A stretch of 64,000 bases of DNA from Hymenobacter sp. BRD67 (GCF_013256425.1 NZ_CP053904.1:2666001-2730000), one strand, 5' to 3'. Positions 36,103 to 45,481 are shown, numbered from the stretch's first letter. Notes: generated by a model from the letters alone, not told the origin. Program-made: numbers and translations.

Positions 36103-37440
36103 ATGGGACGCAAGCTATTAACCGAACATGTCAACGTTGAAGGCATCGAAACCTTCGCCGTGTACCGCAAGCACGGCGGCTACCGCGCCGTGGAAAAGGC
36201 GCTGAAAATGACGCCCGAAGAAGTGGTGGAAGAAGTGAAGAAGTCGGGCCTGCGCGGGCGCGGCGGCGCGGGCTTCCCCACGGGCCTCAAGTGGAGCTTC
36301 CTGGCCAAGCCCGAGGGCGTGCCCCGCTACCTGGTTTGCAACGCCGACGAGTCGGAGCCCGGTACGTTCAAGGACCGTTACCTGATGTCGAAGCTGCCTC
36401 ACCTGCTCATCGAGGGCATGATTGCGGGCAGCTACGCGCTGGGCGCGCGCACTAGCTATATCTACATCCGCGGCGAATTATTGTACGTGCTGCGCATTCT
36501 GGAGAAAGCTATTGCCGAGGCGTACGCGGCCGGCTTTTTGGGCGAGAATATTCAGGGCTCGGGCTATTCGCTTGACTTGCATGTGCATCCGGGCGGCGGC
36601 GCGTATATCTGCGGCGAGGAAACGGCCTTGCTCGAATCATTGGAAGGCAAGCGCGGCAACCCGCGCAACAAGCCGCCATTCCCGGCCGTGCAGGGCTTAT
36701 ATGCCCGCCCTACCGTGGTCAACAATGTAGAGAGCATTGCGGCCGTGGTGCCTATTCTGAACATGGGCGGCGACGAGTACGCCAAAATCGGGGTTGGCAA
36801 GAGCACGGGCACCAAGCTATTCTCGGCCTGCGGCCACCTTAACAAGCCGGGTATCTACGAATTGGAGCTGGGTGTGCCGGTCGAGGAGTTTATTTATTCG
36901 GATGAATACTGCGGTGGCATTTGGAAGGGCCGGGAGCTGAAAGCGGTGGTAGCCGGCGGCTCCTCGGTACCGATTCTGCCTAAAGAATTGATTCTCAAGA
37001 CGGCGGCCGGTGAAAACCGCCTCATGACGTATGAGTCGCTCAGCGATGGCGGCTTCGTGACGGGCACTATGCTCGGCTCGGGCGGCTTCATCGCTATGGA
37101 CGAAACAACGTGCATCGTGAAGAACACCTGGAATTTCTCGCGCTTCTATCACCATGAAAGCTGCGGGCAGTGCTCGCCCTGCCGCGAAGGCACCGGCTGG
37201 CTCGAAAAAGTACTGCACCGCTTGGAGCACGGCCATGGCTCTATGCACGACATCGACCTGGTTGTGAGCGTAGCCAAGCAGATTGAGGGCAACACTATCT
37301 GCCCGCTGGGCGAGGCGGCCGCGTGGCCGGTGGCAGCCGCCGTGCGGCACTTCCGCGACGAGTTTGAGTGGCACGTGACGCACCCGAAGGAGGCAACTCA
37401 GCCCGGTGCTGTGTACCGGGGCAACTTGGTGATGGCGTAA
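36103..37440 (+). CDS. nuoF: NADH-quinone oxidoreductase subunit F
   Basis: 445 residues, binding NADH, FMN and a [4Fe-4S] cluster. Visible sites are GRGGAGFPTGLKW (NADH loop), CNADESEPGTFKDR (FMN), the GAYICGEETALLES signature, and cluster ligands in ESCGQCSPCREGT with a later Cys in NTICPLGEAAAWP. Length is standard and there is no frameshift. It follows nuoE by one base. The next gap (136 bp, before nuoG) contains a degenerate REP-like element. Confidence 0.97.
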   Translation: MGRKLLTEHVNVEGIETFAVYRKHGGYRAVEKALKMTPEEVVEEVKKSGLRGRGGAGFPTGLKWSFLAKPEGVPRYLVCNADESEPGTFKDRYLMSKLPHLLIEGMIAGSYALGARTSYIYIRGELLYVLRILEKAIAEAYAAGFLGENIQGSGYSLDLHVHPGGGAYICGEETALLESLEGKRGNPRNKPPFPAVQGLYARPTVVNNVESIAAVVPILNMGGDEYAKIGVGKSTGTKLFSACGHLNKPGIYELELGVPVEEFIYSDEYCGGIWKGRELKAVVAGGSSVPILPKELILKTAAGENRLMTYESLSDGGFVTGTMLGSGGFIAMDETTCIVKNTWNFSRFYHHESCGQCSPCREGTGWLEKVLHRLEHGHGSMHDIDLVVSVAKQIEGNTICPLGEAAAWPVAAAVRHFRDEFEWHVTHPKEATQPGAVYRGNLVMA

Positions 37441-37460
37441 TTTTGAATTCGAAATAAATT

Positions 37461-37550
37461 GTCATGCCTAACAACGTGAAGCAGCTTGCCCGCATCGTTC
37501 GGGTCTCGTTCCAGGAGGCGAATGAGATGCTTCCCGGTGCTCAGTCTGAC
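37461..37550. repeat. Degenerate REP-like element, copy F (nuoF-nuoG)
   Basis: The left part begins GTCATGCCTAACAACGTGAAG; the right part reads GAGATGCTTCCCGGTGCTCA then GTCTGACGG. It is a recognisable but decayed version of the copy B arms. Confidence 0.6.
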
Positions 37551-37576
37551 GGCAGTATCTGTACCCGAGAAATATA

Positions 37577-38602
37577 ATGGCTAAAATAACCTTCGACGGA
37601 ATTGAGGTGGAAGTGCCCGATGGCACCACTATTCTCAACGCAGCCCGCAAAATCGGGGGTAGCGTGGTGCCGCCCGCCATGTGCTACTACACGCCCCTCA
37701 AAGGCAGCGGCGGCAAGTGCCGCGCCTGCCTGGTGCGCGTAGCGGCCGGCTCGGCCAAAGACCCGCGCCCCATGCCCAAGCTGGTGGCTTCGTGCATCAC
37801 GACCGTGCAGGATGGCATGGTGGTGGAAAACACGACCAGCCAGCAGGTAATGGACGTGCGCAAGGGCATTGTGGAAATGCTGCTCATCAACCACCCGCTC
37901 GATTGCCCGGTGTGCGACCAGGCTGGCGAGTGCGACCTGCAAAACTTTGCCTACGAGCACGGCGTGAGCACTACCCGCTACGAAGAGGAGCGCCGCACCT
38001 TCGAAAAAATCGATATTGGCCCGTACGTGCAGCTGCACATGACGCGCTGCATCCTGTGCTACCGCTGCGTGTACACCGCCGACCAGCTCACCGATGGCCG
38101 CGTGCACGGCGTGCTGGGCCGGGGCGATGCTTCCGAAATCGGTACATATATAGAAAATACTATATCAAACGACTTCAGCGGCAACGTTATCGATGTGTGC
38201 CCGGTAGGCGCGCTTACCGACAAAACCTTCCGCTTCAAGCAGCGCGTGTGGTTTACCAAGCCGGTAAATGCACACCGCGACTGCGGCCATGAGAAATGCA
38301 CCGGCCACGTAACGCTTTGGTACAAAGGCAAAGACGTGCTACGCGTTACCGCCCGCAAGGACGAGTACGGCGAGGTAAAAGAGTGGATTTGCAACGAGTG
38401 TCGCTTCGAGAAGAAGGAAACGTCGGACTGGACGATTGAAGGCCCGGCGCACATCGACCGCTCTTCGGTCATATCGGCTAATCACTATGAATTGCCGGTT
38501 ATCAATCCGCAGGTTATCGCTGACCTGCCTGAGAGCACCGTACGCGAGCTGGAGCGCAACCCGCCGCTGAAATTAGGCGGCCCCAGCGGCAATTCTTTTT
38601 AA
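37577..38602 (+). CDS. nuoG: NADH-quinone oxidoreductase subunit G, short Bacteroidota form
   Basis: 341 residues. The N-terminal [2Fe-2S] domain shows CYYTPLKGSGGKCRACLVRV. Next come the Cys set CPVCDQAGECDLQ, the His-ligated cluster region HMTRCILCYRCVYT, and a further four-Cys region CGHEKCTGHV ... ICNECRFE. The large molybdopterin-oxidoreductase domain of E. coli NuoG is absent, so the protein is about one third of that length, as in many Bacteroidota. The frame is intact. A 142 bp gap, perhaps with a REP relic near 38694-38730, separates it from nuoH. Confidence 0.93.
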   Translation: MAKITFDGIEVEVPDGTTILNAARKIGGSVVPPAMCYYTPLKGSGGKCRACLVRVAAGSAKDPRPMPKLVASCITTVQDGMVVENTTSQQVMDVRKGIVEMLLINHPLDCPVCDQAGECDLQNFAYEHGVSTTRYEEERRTFEKIDIGPYVQLHMTRCILCYRCVYTADQLTDGRVHGVLGRGDASEIGTYIENTISNDFSGNVIDVCPVGALTDKTFRFKQRVWFTKPVNAHRDCGHEKCTGHVTLWYKGKDVLRVTARKDEYGEVKEWICNECRFEKKETSDWTIEGPAHIDRSSVISANHYELPVINPQVIADLPESTVRELERNPPLKLGGPSGNSF

Positions 38603-38693
38603 TCGCCCTATCTAGCCGGCGGCCTGAACGACGCCTCTTAATTACGACGGCTTTCCTCAGAAATCCATTCGCTACGCGTCCCGCAAACCTGAC

Positions 38694-38730
38694 AAGATGC
38701 TTCACAAGCAGCCGCCAGCTACGGCATGAT
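38694..38730. repeat. Possible strongly decayed REP-like right arm (nuoG-nuoH)
   Basis: AAGATGCTTCACAAGC and a final GGCATGA echo the right arm AAGATGCTTCGGCAAGC...GCATGAC of copy A. No left arm is evident. Confidence 0.35.
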
Positions 38731-38744
38731 AACCCTTTGATACT

Positions 38745-39842
38745 ATGCTTCTTGAAACCTTAGGCTGGCAAAGCCTCGTTATTCTGGTAGTTTTCGGCGT
38801 TTCATTGCTAATTGCTACGTACTGTACCTATGCTGAGCGGGTTATTGCCGCTTTCCTGCAAGACCGGGTTGGCCCGGACCGCGCTGGTCCCTTTGGCCTG
38901 GCGCAGCCGCTAGCCGACGCCGTCAAGTTGTTTACCAAGGAGGAGTTTTTTCCCAGCGGAGCCAATAAGGCGCTGTTTATTTTCGGTCCTTGCCTGGCGA
39001 TGGTTACGGCGCTGATGTCGTCGGCCGTTATTCCGTTTGGCAGCTTCCTGAAATTTGGTACGACCATCGTGCACTTGCAGGGCATCGAAATCAACGTGGG
39101 CATGCTTTACGTGTTCGGCATCGTGTCGCTGGGCGTGTACGGCGTCATGATTGGCGGCTGGGCTTCCAACAACAAGTTCTCGCTGCTCGGCGCTATTCGC
39201 GCGGCTTCCCAAAACATTAGCTACGAGTTGGCCATGGGCCTGGCCCTAATTGCGGTGCTGATGATGTCGGGCTCGCTCTCGCTACGCGACATTACCCTAC
39301 AACAGTCGGTACCCGGCGAGTGGCACTTCTGGAATATCGTGAAGCAGCCGCTGGGCTTCATCATCTTCATTGTCTGTGCCTTTGCCGAAACCAACCGCAC
39401 GCCCTTTGACTTGCCCGAGTGCGAAACGGAGCTGGTAGCCGGCTACCACACCGAGTATAGCTCCATGAAGATGGGCCTCTACCTTTTCGCCGAGTATGTG
39501 AACGTGTTCGTAGCCTCAGCCGTGATGAGCGTTATATACTTCGGAGGCTTCAACTTCCCGTTTCAGTATGAGCTGCGCGAGTGGCTGCACTCGTCGCGGG
39601 GCCTGTCGCTCGATGCGGCGCAGAATATCGTGGCTATCCTGGGCGTAGTAAGCGTGTTCGCAAAGATTTTCTTGTTCATCTTCTTCTTCATGTGGGTGCG
39701 CTGGACGCTGCCCCGCTTCCGCTACGACCAGCTGATGCGCCTGGGCTGGACTATCCTCATCCCGCTGGCTATCTTCAACATTCTGCTGACGGGCGGCCTC
39801 ATTACTACCGGCATTATCCCCGAAATCAAGCAGTGGTGGTAG
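38745..39842 (+). CDS. nuoH: NADH-quinone oxidoreductase subunit H
   Basis: 365 residues with about eight to nine membrane helices, at the junction of the two arms of complex I near the quinone site. NuoH signatures are AYAERVIAAFLQDRVGPDR-like sequence near residue 30 (here TYAERVIAAFLQDRVGPDRA), FAETNRTPFDLPE (about residues 212-224), followed by ETELVAGYHTEYS, and a late WVRWTLPRFRYDQL. The frame is intact. Confidence 0.96.
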   Translation: MLLETLGWQSLVILVVFGVSLLIATYCTYAERVIAAFLQDRVGPDRAGPFGLAQPLADAVKLFTKEEFFPSGANKALFIFGPCLAMVTALMSSAVIPFGSFLKFGTTIVHLQGIEINVGMLYVFGIVSLGVYGVMIGGWASNNKFSLLGAIRAASQNISYELAMGLALIAVLMMSGSLSLRDITLQQSVPGEWHFWNIVKQPLGFIIFIVCAFAETNRTPFDLPECETELVAGYHTEYSSMKMGLYLFAEYVNVFVASAVMSVIYFGGFNFPFQYELREWLHSSRGLSLDAAQNIVAILGVVSVFAKIFLFIFFFMWVRWTLPRFRYDQLMRLGWTILIPLAIFNILLTGGLITTGIIPEIKQWW

Positions 39843-39884
39843 GCGGCTCACTCCGTCTGTCTGCTGTCCTATTCAACTGAGCTT

Positions 39885-40469
39885 ATGCAATCGCTAAGTA
39901 ACCGCGCCAAGAAACTGGAAAAGAAGCCGATGACGCTCGCTGAGCGGGCCTATCTGCCGGCAATTTTTCAGGGCTTAGGCATTACGTTTCGACACTTCTA
40001 CCGTGCGCTCGCCAAGAAGCAGATTACCATTCGCTACCCCGAGGAAACGCGGCCGTTCTCGCCCGTTTTCCGGGGCCTGCACGTGCTCAAGCGCGATGAA
40101 CAGGGTCGAGAGCGCTGCACTGCCTGCGGGCTGTGCGCCGTGGCCTGCCCTGCTGAGGCCATTACGATGGTAGCCGGGGAGCGAAAGAAGGGCGAGCAAA
40201 ACCTCTACCGCGAGGAAAAGTACGCCGTCAGCTACGAAATCAACATGCTGCGCTGCATCTTCTGCGGCCTCTGCGAAGAGGCTTGCCCGAAGGCCGCTAT
40301 TTACCTGCAAGCCGATAAGATGGCGCCCCCGCGCTACGAGCGCGACGAGTTCATCTACGGCAAGGACCGCTTGGTAGAGCCCGTATCGCCGGACAATCGC
40401 TCGAAACGCGGCATCCAGCTCACCCCCGAGCAGGCGGAGAAGCTGCGCGGGCAAACGCAGCCGGCGTAA
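39885..40469 (+). CDS. nuoI: NADH-quinone oxidoreductase subunit I
   Basis: 194 residues. Two ferredoxin-type [4Fe-4S] motifs, CTACGLCAVACP (about residues 81-92) and CIFCGLCEEACP (about 125-136), carry clusters N6a and N6b that lead electrons to NuoB. The N-terminal amphipathic part and the basic linker are typical. A REP-like element follows in the 127 bp gap before nuoJ. Confidence 0.96.
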   Translation: MQSLSNRAKKLEKKPMTLAERAYLPAIFQGLGITFRHFYRALAKKQITIRYPEETRPFSPVFRGLHVLKRDEQGRERCTACGLCAVACPAEAITMVAGERKKGEQNLYREEKYAVSYEINMLRCIFCGLCEEACPKAAIYLQADKMAPPRYERDEFIYGKDRLVEPVSPDNRSKRGIQLTPEQAEKLRGQTQPA

Positions 40470-40485
40470 TCACCGAAAATCGTCC

Positions 40486-40576
40486 GTCATGCTGAGCTTG
40501 CCGAAGCATCTCGCGTGCAGCAGTACCTAATCGTTCAACGACGCGAGCGAGATGCTTCGGCAAGCTCAGCATGACG
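40486..40576. repeat. REP-like palindromic element, copy B (nuoI-nuoJ)
   Basis: CGTCATGCTGAGCTTGCCGA (continuing to AGCATCTCGC) at 40486-40514 pairs with its complement ending at 40576 (GCGAGATGCTTCGGC continuing to ATGACG). It is nearly identical to copy A in the outer arms and different in the loop. It creates an ATG in frame with nuoJ (MLRQAQHDV), which should not be taken as the nuoJ start. Confidence 0.9.
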
Positions 40577-40596
40577 TTCTTTTTGCTATTGATTCC

Positions 40597-41103
40597 ATGT
40601 CCCTATTTCTCTTCCTGTCTTTTGTGGCCCTGCTGAGTGCGCTGGGCGTGGTACTGGCCAAAAACCCGGTTCACAGCGTGCTGTTCCTCATTCTCACCTT
40701 CTTCACGCTGTCGGCCCACTACCTGCTGCTGAACGCGCAGTTCCTGGCCGTTGTGAACATCATCGTGTATGCCGGCGCCATAATGGTGCTGTTTCTGTTC
40801 GTGATTATGTTCCTGAATCTGAATGAGGATACCGAGCCGCACAAGCCCGCGCTGGCCAAAATAGCGGCTACTATCGCTGGCGGCTCACTGCTGCTGATAA
40901 TGGTAGCTGCGCTGCGCAACGTGCATCCCGCTGGCTACGACCCGGCTACCTTCGACTCGCAGATTGGTATGGTCGACCGGCTGGGCATGGTCCTGTTCAA
41001 GCAGTATTCGCTGCCGTTTGAGCTGGCTTCTATTCTTTTGCTGGCCGCGATGGTGGGCTCGGTGATGCTGGGCAAACGCGAAACGGGCGAGCGGAATTTT
41101 TAA
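40597..41103 (+). CDS. nuoJ: NADH-quinone oxidoreductase subunit J
   Basis: 168 residues from the ATG at 40597 (MSLFLFLSF), with five membrane helices. Typical NuoJ features are KNPVHSVLFLILTFF and FLAVVNIIVYAGAIMVLFLFVIMFLN, and a late LASILLLAAMVGSVMLGKRE. It is the last nuo gene here: a strong terminator follows at once, and nuoK-nuoN are not in the window. The longer frame start (40552) lies inside the REP-like repeat and is rejected. Confidence 0.93.
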   Translation: MSLFLFLSFVALLSALGVVLAKNPVHSVLFLILTFFTLSAHYLLLNAQFLAVVNIIVYAGAIMVLFLFVIMFLNLNEDTEPHKPALAKIAATIAGGSLLLIMVAALRNVHPAGYDPATFDSQIGMVDRLGMVLFKQYSLPFELASILLLAAMVGSVMLGKRETGERNF

Positions 41104-41132
41104 CCAAGGATTTCTTTCTTCAAAAAATGAAG

Positions 41133-41164
41133 GCGGCTACTGAGAGTTCAGTAGCCGCTTTTTT
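41133..41164 (+). terminator. Terminator after nuoJ
   Basis: GCGGCTACTGA pairs with TCAGTAGCCGC around a 4-base loop and ends in six T. It closes the nuoA-J transcript. Confidence 0.9.
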
Positions 41165-41220
41165 GTGGGCCTCCGTAACTTGCCACCAGCACTCCAGCCC
41201 TAATCCGGATTCAGCTACCT

Positions 41221-42254
41221 ATGAAATCAGAACTTATGCACGTCAGCTCCGCAGAAACCGGGCAGCTCGGGGTGCAGCATCTGAAGCGCTTTTGGGCACA
41301 GTCGCTGGCCAGGCGCGAGGGGATAGGTAGTGCGCTAACCGAGCAGGAGTGGCGCTTCGACAACCTGCTGCTGAATGGGCTGGACCTGGCGCTGCAAGAA
41401 ACCAAGCGGTATCTGATGCATATTCAGCCGACTTTTACGGAGTTTGAGCAGTGGGTATTGGCAAAAAACGGGGGTGACCTTGCGCCCCTGCGCATCGAGC
41501 GCCTCAACAGCGTTTTTGCCAATCAGCCTTACGGAGAAAATGTGTTGGCTCACCTACGTGAGCTGGAGGCATACGACGATGTGCTAAGCGCCGACGACCT
41601 GCAATTTTGGGAGGAGAATGGGTACGTCATAGTGCGCGAAGCCATCTCACGCGAGCAGGCCCAGGCCACCGAAGACGCCGTGTGGGAGGCCCTTGACATG
41701 CGCCCCGACACCCCCGCCTCGTGGTATGAGAAACCCATTGGCCAGGGCATTATGATGGATTTTTACCACCATCCAACGCTACGCGCCAACCGCGAGTCGC
41801 GGCGCATCCGCAAGGCATTTGCCCAACTCTGGGGCACCCCGACCTGTGGGCCACCACCGACCGCACCAGCCTCAACCCGCCCGAAACGGCCACTTATTGC
41901 CACCAGGGCACGCCGTTGCACTGGGACGTGAGCCTGGCCCCACCGTTTCACTTCGGCACTCAGGGACTGATTTATCTGTGCGACACACCGGCCGAGCAGG
42001 GCGCGTTTCGCTGCGTGCCCGGTTTTCACCGCCAACTCGAAAGCTGGCTGGCCGGCCTGCCCGCTGGTACCGACCCGCGCCAGGTAGACCTCTCGGCGCT
42101 AACCCGGCCCATTGCCGCCAAGGCCGGCGATATGGTTATCTGGCACCACTTCCTGCCCCACGGCAGCAGCCCCAATCGCGGCAGCTACCCGCGCATTGTG
42201 CAGTACCTGAACATGTACCCTGTGGAGTTCAAGGAGAACGTGGAGTGGCTGTAA
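41221..42254 (+). CDS. Phytanoyl-CoA dioxygenase-like protein (frameshifted)
   Basis: About 344 residues after restoring one base in the C run 41837-41840 (FAQLWGTPDLWATTDRTS). Likely an Fe(II)/2-oxoglutarate oxygenase of the PhyH family: the HxD metal pair appears as HWD in TPLHWDVSLAP, the distal His in WHHFLPHGSSPN, and an Arg in the following strand. The N-terminal part contains a helical extension (about residues 1-130) before the PhyH fold. The substrate is unknown. It stands alone between two strong terminators, right after the nuo operon. Confidence 0.82.
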
Positions 42255-42258
42255 AACA

Positions 42259-42290
42259 AGAGCGGCGACTAAAATTTTAGTCGCCGCTCT
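42259..42290. terminator. Bidirectional terminator between convergent genes
   Basis: A perfect 32-base palindrome (AGAGCGGCGACTAAAA and its complement), with T-rich sequence to the right, separates the dioxygenase gene from the convergent hypothetical. Confidence 0.8.
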
Positions 42291-42294
42291 TTAC

Positions 42295-42897
42295 TTATTG
42301 CGGAAGTGCCACCGACCAGAACTGACCTTGAAAATCTTTGAACAAAAGATTAGCGCCACCTGGGGAAAACCTTACGGCCGCAGCGCTTTGGTTACCAACC
42401 AGCTTTATTTTCTTAACATGAATCAGGGCGTTATCCTTTATTTGCCAGAAGTCAATTGTTCCCTGCAAATCCGTTGTTTGTGACTCATTAAAATTGATAA
42501 GCAACGTTTTCAGCAAATAAGGCCTGCCATTGAGCAGATACGTCTTGCAACCTAATCTACGGTCTACTACCACGTACTGTCTACCATTGAGAAGCTGTTT
42601 TTCAACAACCTGAATTTTACGGTTAACGGGCAGGTCGCCAATGTAGGTGTATTCCACGGAATAGTCTCCGTGTTCAAAAATGTCCCGGAGTTGGGGGCAG
42701 CCGCCCTCGAAAGCTAGCGTACCATTATGCTTTTTAACAGTCCGATTTTTGTAAAACTCAACTGGTAAGATACCTTGCTCAAAAGCCCCCTTAGTGATTT
42801 TCACGAGCACAGCAGGTGGTTTTGGCTGAGTGGCCGCACTCGTACTGCTCCAAAGGGCCACACTAATGACGCAGATTATCCAGGCAATGTGTTTCAT
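42295..42897 (-). CDS. Hypothetical secreted protein
   Basis: 200 residues with a signal peptide ([15 protein letters not shown]) and a beta-rich body: [48 protein letters not shown] and a C-terminal [12 protein letters not shown]. Two or more Cys could form a disulfide. I recognise no family. The start ATG overlaps the aspS stop by four bases (ATGA), so it is translated as the second gene of an aspS operon. Its base composition is more AT-rich than aspS, suggesting an inserted passenger gene. Confidence 0.7.
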   Translation of the reverse strand: MKHIAWIICVISVALWSSTSAATQPKPPAVLVKITKGAFEQGILPVEFYKNRTVKKHNGTLAFEGGCPQLRDIFEHGDYSVEYTYIGDLPVNRKIQVVEKQLLNGRQYVVVDRRLGCKTYLLNGRPYLLKTLLINFNESQTTDLQGTIDFWQIKDNALIHVKKIKLVGNQSAAAVRFSPGGANLLFKDFQGQFWSVALPQ

Positions 42898-44656
42898 TTC
42901 CCCGCAACAGCCGTCTTGATGCTCAGCTCCGTCAGCTGCTTATCCGAAATCGGCGAAGGCGAGTCAATCATTACGTCGCGGCCCGAGTTGTTTTTGGGGA
43001 AGGCGATGAAGTCGCGGATGCTGTCGGCACCGCCGAAGAGTGAGCACAAGCGGTCGAAGCCGAAGGCGATGCCGCCGTGGGGCGGCGCGCCATACTCAAA
43101 GGCATCGAGCAGGAAGCCGAACTGGGCCTGCGCCTCCTCAGGCGAGAAGCCGAGCAGCGCAAACATGCGCGCCTGCACCGCCCGGTCGTGGATGCGAATG
43201 GAGCCGCCGCCCACTTCTACCCCATTAATAACCAGGTCATAGGCATTCGCACGGGCCTGGCCGATGGTGTCGGGGTTATCAAGTAGGTGCAGGTCGTCAG
43301 GCTTGGGCGAGGTGAAGGGGTGGTGCATAGCGAAGTACCGACCTTCCTCCTCAATATATTCCAACAGCGGGAAGTTGACGACCCAGAGCGGGGCAAACGT
43401 GTCTTTGTCGCGCAGACCGAGGCGCTGGCCCATTTCGAGACGCAGCTCACTCAGGGCCTTGCGGGTTTTGTCGGCGGGACCGGCCAGCAGCAGCAGCAGG
43501 TCGCCTTCGTTGGCGTTGAAAGCGGTTTTCCACTTCTGCAGCTCTTCCTGCGAGTAGAATTTATCGACCGACGATTTTACCACGCCGCCGGCCTCCACGC
43601 GGGCGTAAACCAAGCCGGTGGCCCCGAGCTGTGGACGCTTCACGAAGGCAGTCAGCTCGTCGAGCTGCTTGCGGGTGTAGGCGGCGCAGGTGGCAGCGTT
43701 GATGCCCACCACCAGCTCGGCACTGTCGAAAACCGGGAAACCCTGGCCTTTTACCACATCGTTGAGCTCCACGAATTTCATTTCGAAGCGCGTATCGGGC
43801 TTGTCGTTGCCGTACCAGCGCATGGCGTCGGCGTACTCCATGCGGGCACGGTGGGAAAATCGAGGCTTTTGATTTCCTTGAACAGGTAGCGCACCAGGCC
43901 CTCGAAGGTGTTGAGAATGTCCTCCTGCTCCACGAAAGCCATTTCGCAGTCAATCTGCGTGAACTCGGGCTGGCGGTCGGCGCGCAGGTCTTCGTCGCGG
44001 AAGCACTTCACAATCTGGAAGTATCGGTCGAACCCCGACACCATGAGCAGCTGCTTAAAGGTCTGGGGCGACTGTGGCAGGGCGTAAAACTCGCCGGGGT
44101 TCATACGCGAGGGCACCACGAAGTCGCGGGCGCCTTCGGGCGTGCTTTTGATGAGCACGGGGGTTTCAACTTCGATAAAATCCTGGCCATCGAGGTAGCG
44201 GCGCACGGCCTGGGCCATGCGGTGGCGCAGCATCAGGTTGTTGCGCACCGGCGAGCGGCGCAGGTCGAGGTAGCGGTACTTCATGCGCAGCTCGTCGCCG
44301 CCATCGGTGTCGTCTTCGATGAGGAAGGGCGGCAGCTTGGCCGGGTTCAGCACTTCCAGCTTCTCCACCCGAATCTCAACGTCGCCGGTGGCAATATGGG
44401 CGTTTTTGGAGTAGCGCTCGGCCACCTTGCCGGTGACGCTAATCACGAATTCGCGGCCCAGCGTGCGGGCAGTTTCGCGCACGCTGTCGCTTTCCACGCC
44501 TTCTTCGAGGGCAAGCTGGGTAATGCCGTAGCGGTCGCGCAGGTCAATCCAGAGAATGCCGCCTTTGTCGCGGGTGCGCTGTACCCAGCCAACGAGCGTA
44601 ACGGTTTGGCCGACGTGTTCTTGGCGAAGCTCGCCGTTGGTGTGCGTTCTTAACAT
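42894..44656 (-). CDS. aspS: Aspartyl-tRNA synthetase (frameshifted)
   Basis: Class II synthetase charging tRNA-Asp. The N-terminal OB-fold anticodon domain ([21 protein letters not shown]) is followed by motif 2 ([18 protein letters not shown]) and motif 3 in [14 protein letters not shown]-type insert domain is present. One base is missing in the CCC/GGG run 43844-43846; restoring it joins [20 protein letters not shown] and gives about 587 residues, the usual bacterial length. AspS is essential and single-copy, so a true break is implausible. Confidence 0.95.
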
Positions 44657-44790
44657 TTAACAAATAGCAGTTAACATTTAACAGTATTTCAGTTTATATT
44701 AAAACATTCAAATTTTAACAAGGGCGCTACGCTGCCTTTTGTTTAATTCAGAGCTGTTAAGCAATACCTACTAGCTGTTAAATGAAGTAG
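44649..44790. repeat. AT-rich short repeats with an inverted partner upstream of aspS
   Basis: The left part has TTAACATTTAACA twice (44651-44674). The right part contains CTGTTAA and GCTGTTAAATGAAG (44755-44788), roughly complementary. The wording resembles the heptamer-type repeats elsewhere but is less regular. It occupies most of the gap before the next gene. Confidence 0.4.
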
Positions 44791-44927
44791 TTTCCGGGGG
44801 CGAAAATAACTCCTTTTAAGGGCGGGGCGGCGAAAGCGGCCAAAATAGTACCCGTGCAGTTTGGTACGGAGTATGTATTAAGAGGAAATGAGGCTGCTTT
44901 TCGTCTTTCCCACTTCTACTTCTGACC

Positions 44928-45368
44928 ATGAAACTTCTTCCCTCGCTGGCCCTGGCGGCCGCTTTGCTCGCGGCCGGTACGGCTCAGGCTCAAACGAAAG
45001 TTAAGACCAAGGATAAGTACGCCGGCGGCACTGAGATTAAAACCAAAGACGAAGTGCCGCCCGTGACGCTCGACGGCCCTATTAAGCGCGTGGAAACGCT
45101 CTCGGGCATTGACATCTTTCCCAAGCCTAACTCCAACAGCGTGCTGCTCAGCTTCACGCAGCAGTTTACCAAGCCCGGCACGCTGGTGATGACTGACTAT
45201 AAGAACAAGGTGGTGTATCAGCAGGAGCTGGACCCGCAGCATAATACCGGTGCGCCGGTCGACCTGGGTCACATTCAGGCCGGAACCTACCTGGTGGAGG
45301 CCAAAACGGGTAATTATGTGTATTGGAAAAAAGTACGCATCAAGTACCCGACGGTAGTGCAACGCTAA
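44928..45368 (+). CDS. Hypothetical secreted beta-sandwich protein
   Basis: 146 residues. Signal peptide LALAAALLAAGTAQAQ, a Lys/Thr-rich linker (TKVKTKDKYAGGTEIKTK), then a fold with strand-like units FPKPNSNSVLLSFTQQF, GTLVMTDYKNKVVYQQEL and GTYLVEAKTGNYVYWKKV. The second half resembles the strand order of T9SS C-terminal domains without being one. The function is unknown. A short REP-like element follows. Confidence 0.7.
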   Translation: MKLLPSLALAAALLAAGTAQAQTKVKTKDKYAGGTEIKTKDEVPPVTLDGPIKRVETLSGIDIFPKPNSNSVLLSFTQQFTKPGTLVMTDYKNKVVYQQELDPQHNTGAPVDLGHIQAGTYLVEAKTGNYVYWKKVRIKYPTVVQR

Positions 45369-45389
45369 GGCGGCCGCATTTTTTACTAT

Positions 45390-45434
45390 AGAACGTCATG
45401 CAGCGCTTGCCGAAGCAGCTCCGCATGACGTTCT
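45390..45434. repeat. Short REP-like palindrome, copy E
   Basis: AGAACGTCATGC (45390-45401) pairs with GCATGACGTTCT (45423-45434). The centre CGCTTGCCGAAGCAGCTCC is a shortened version of the copy A and B arms. It contains an ATG in frame with the next gene (MQRLPKQLR), which is not a credible start. Confidence 0.8.
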
Positions 45435-45465
45435 GGCTTTTCAAAAACCCCAACTGCGTATCCCC

Positions 45466-45473
45466 TACTTTTG
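45466..45473 (+). promoter_or_regulatory. Promoter -7 element TACTTTTG
   Basis: A perfect TAnnTTTG match, 8 bases before the ATG at 45482. Confidence 0.55.
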
Positions 45474-45481
45474 TCCTACCT

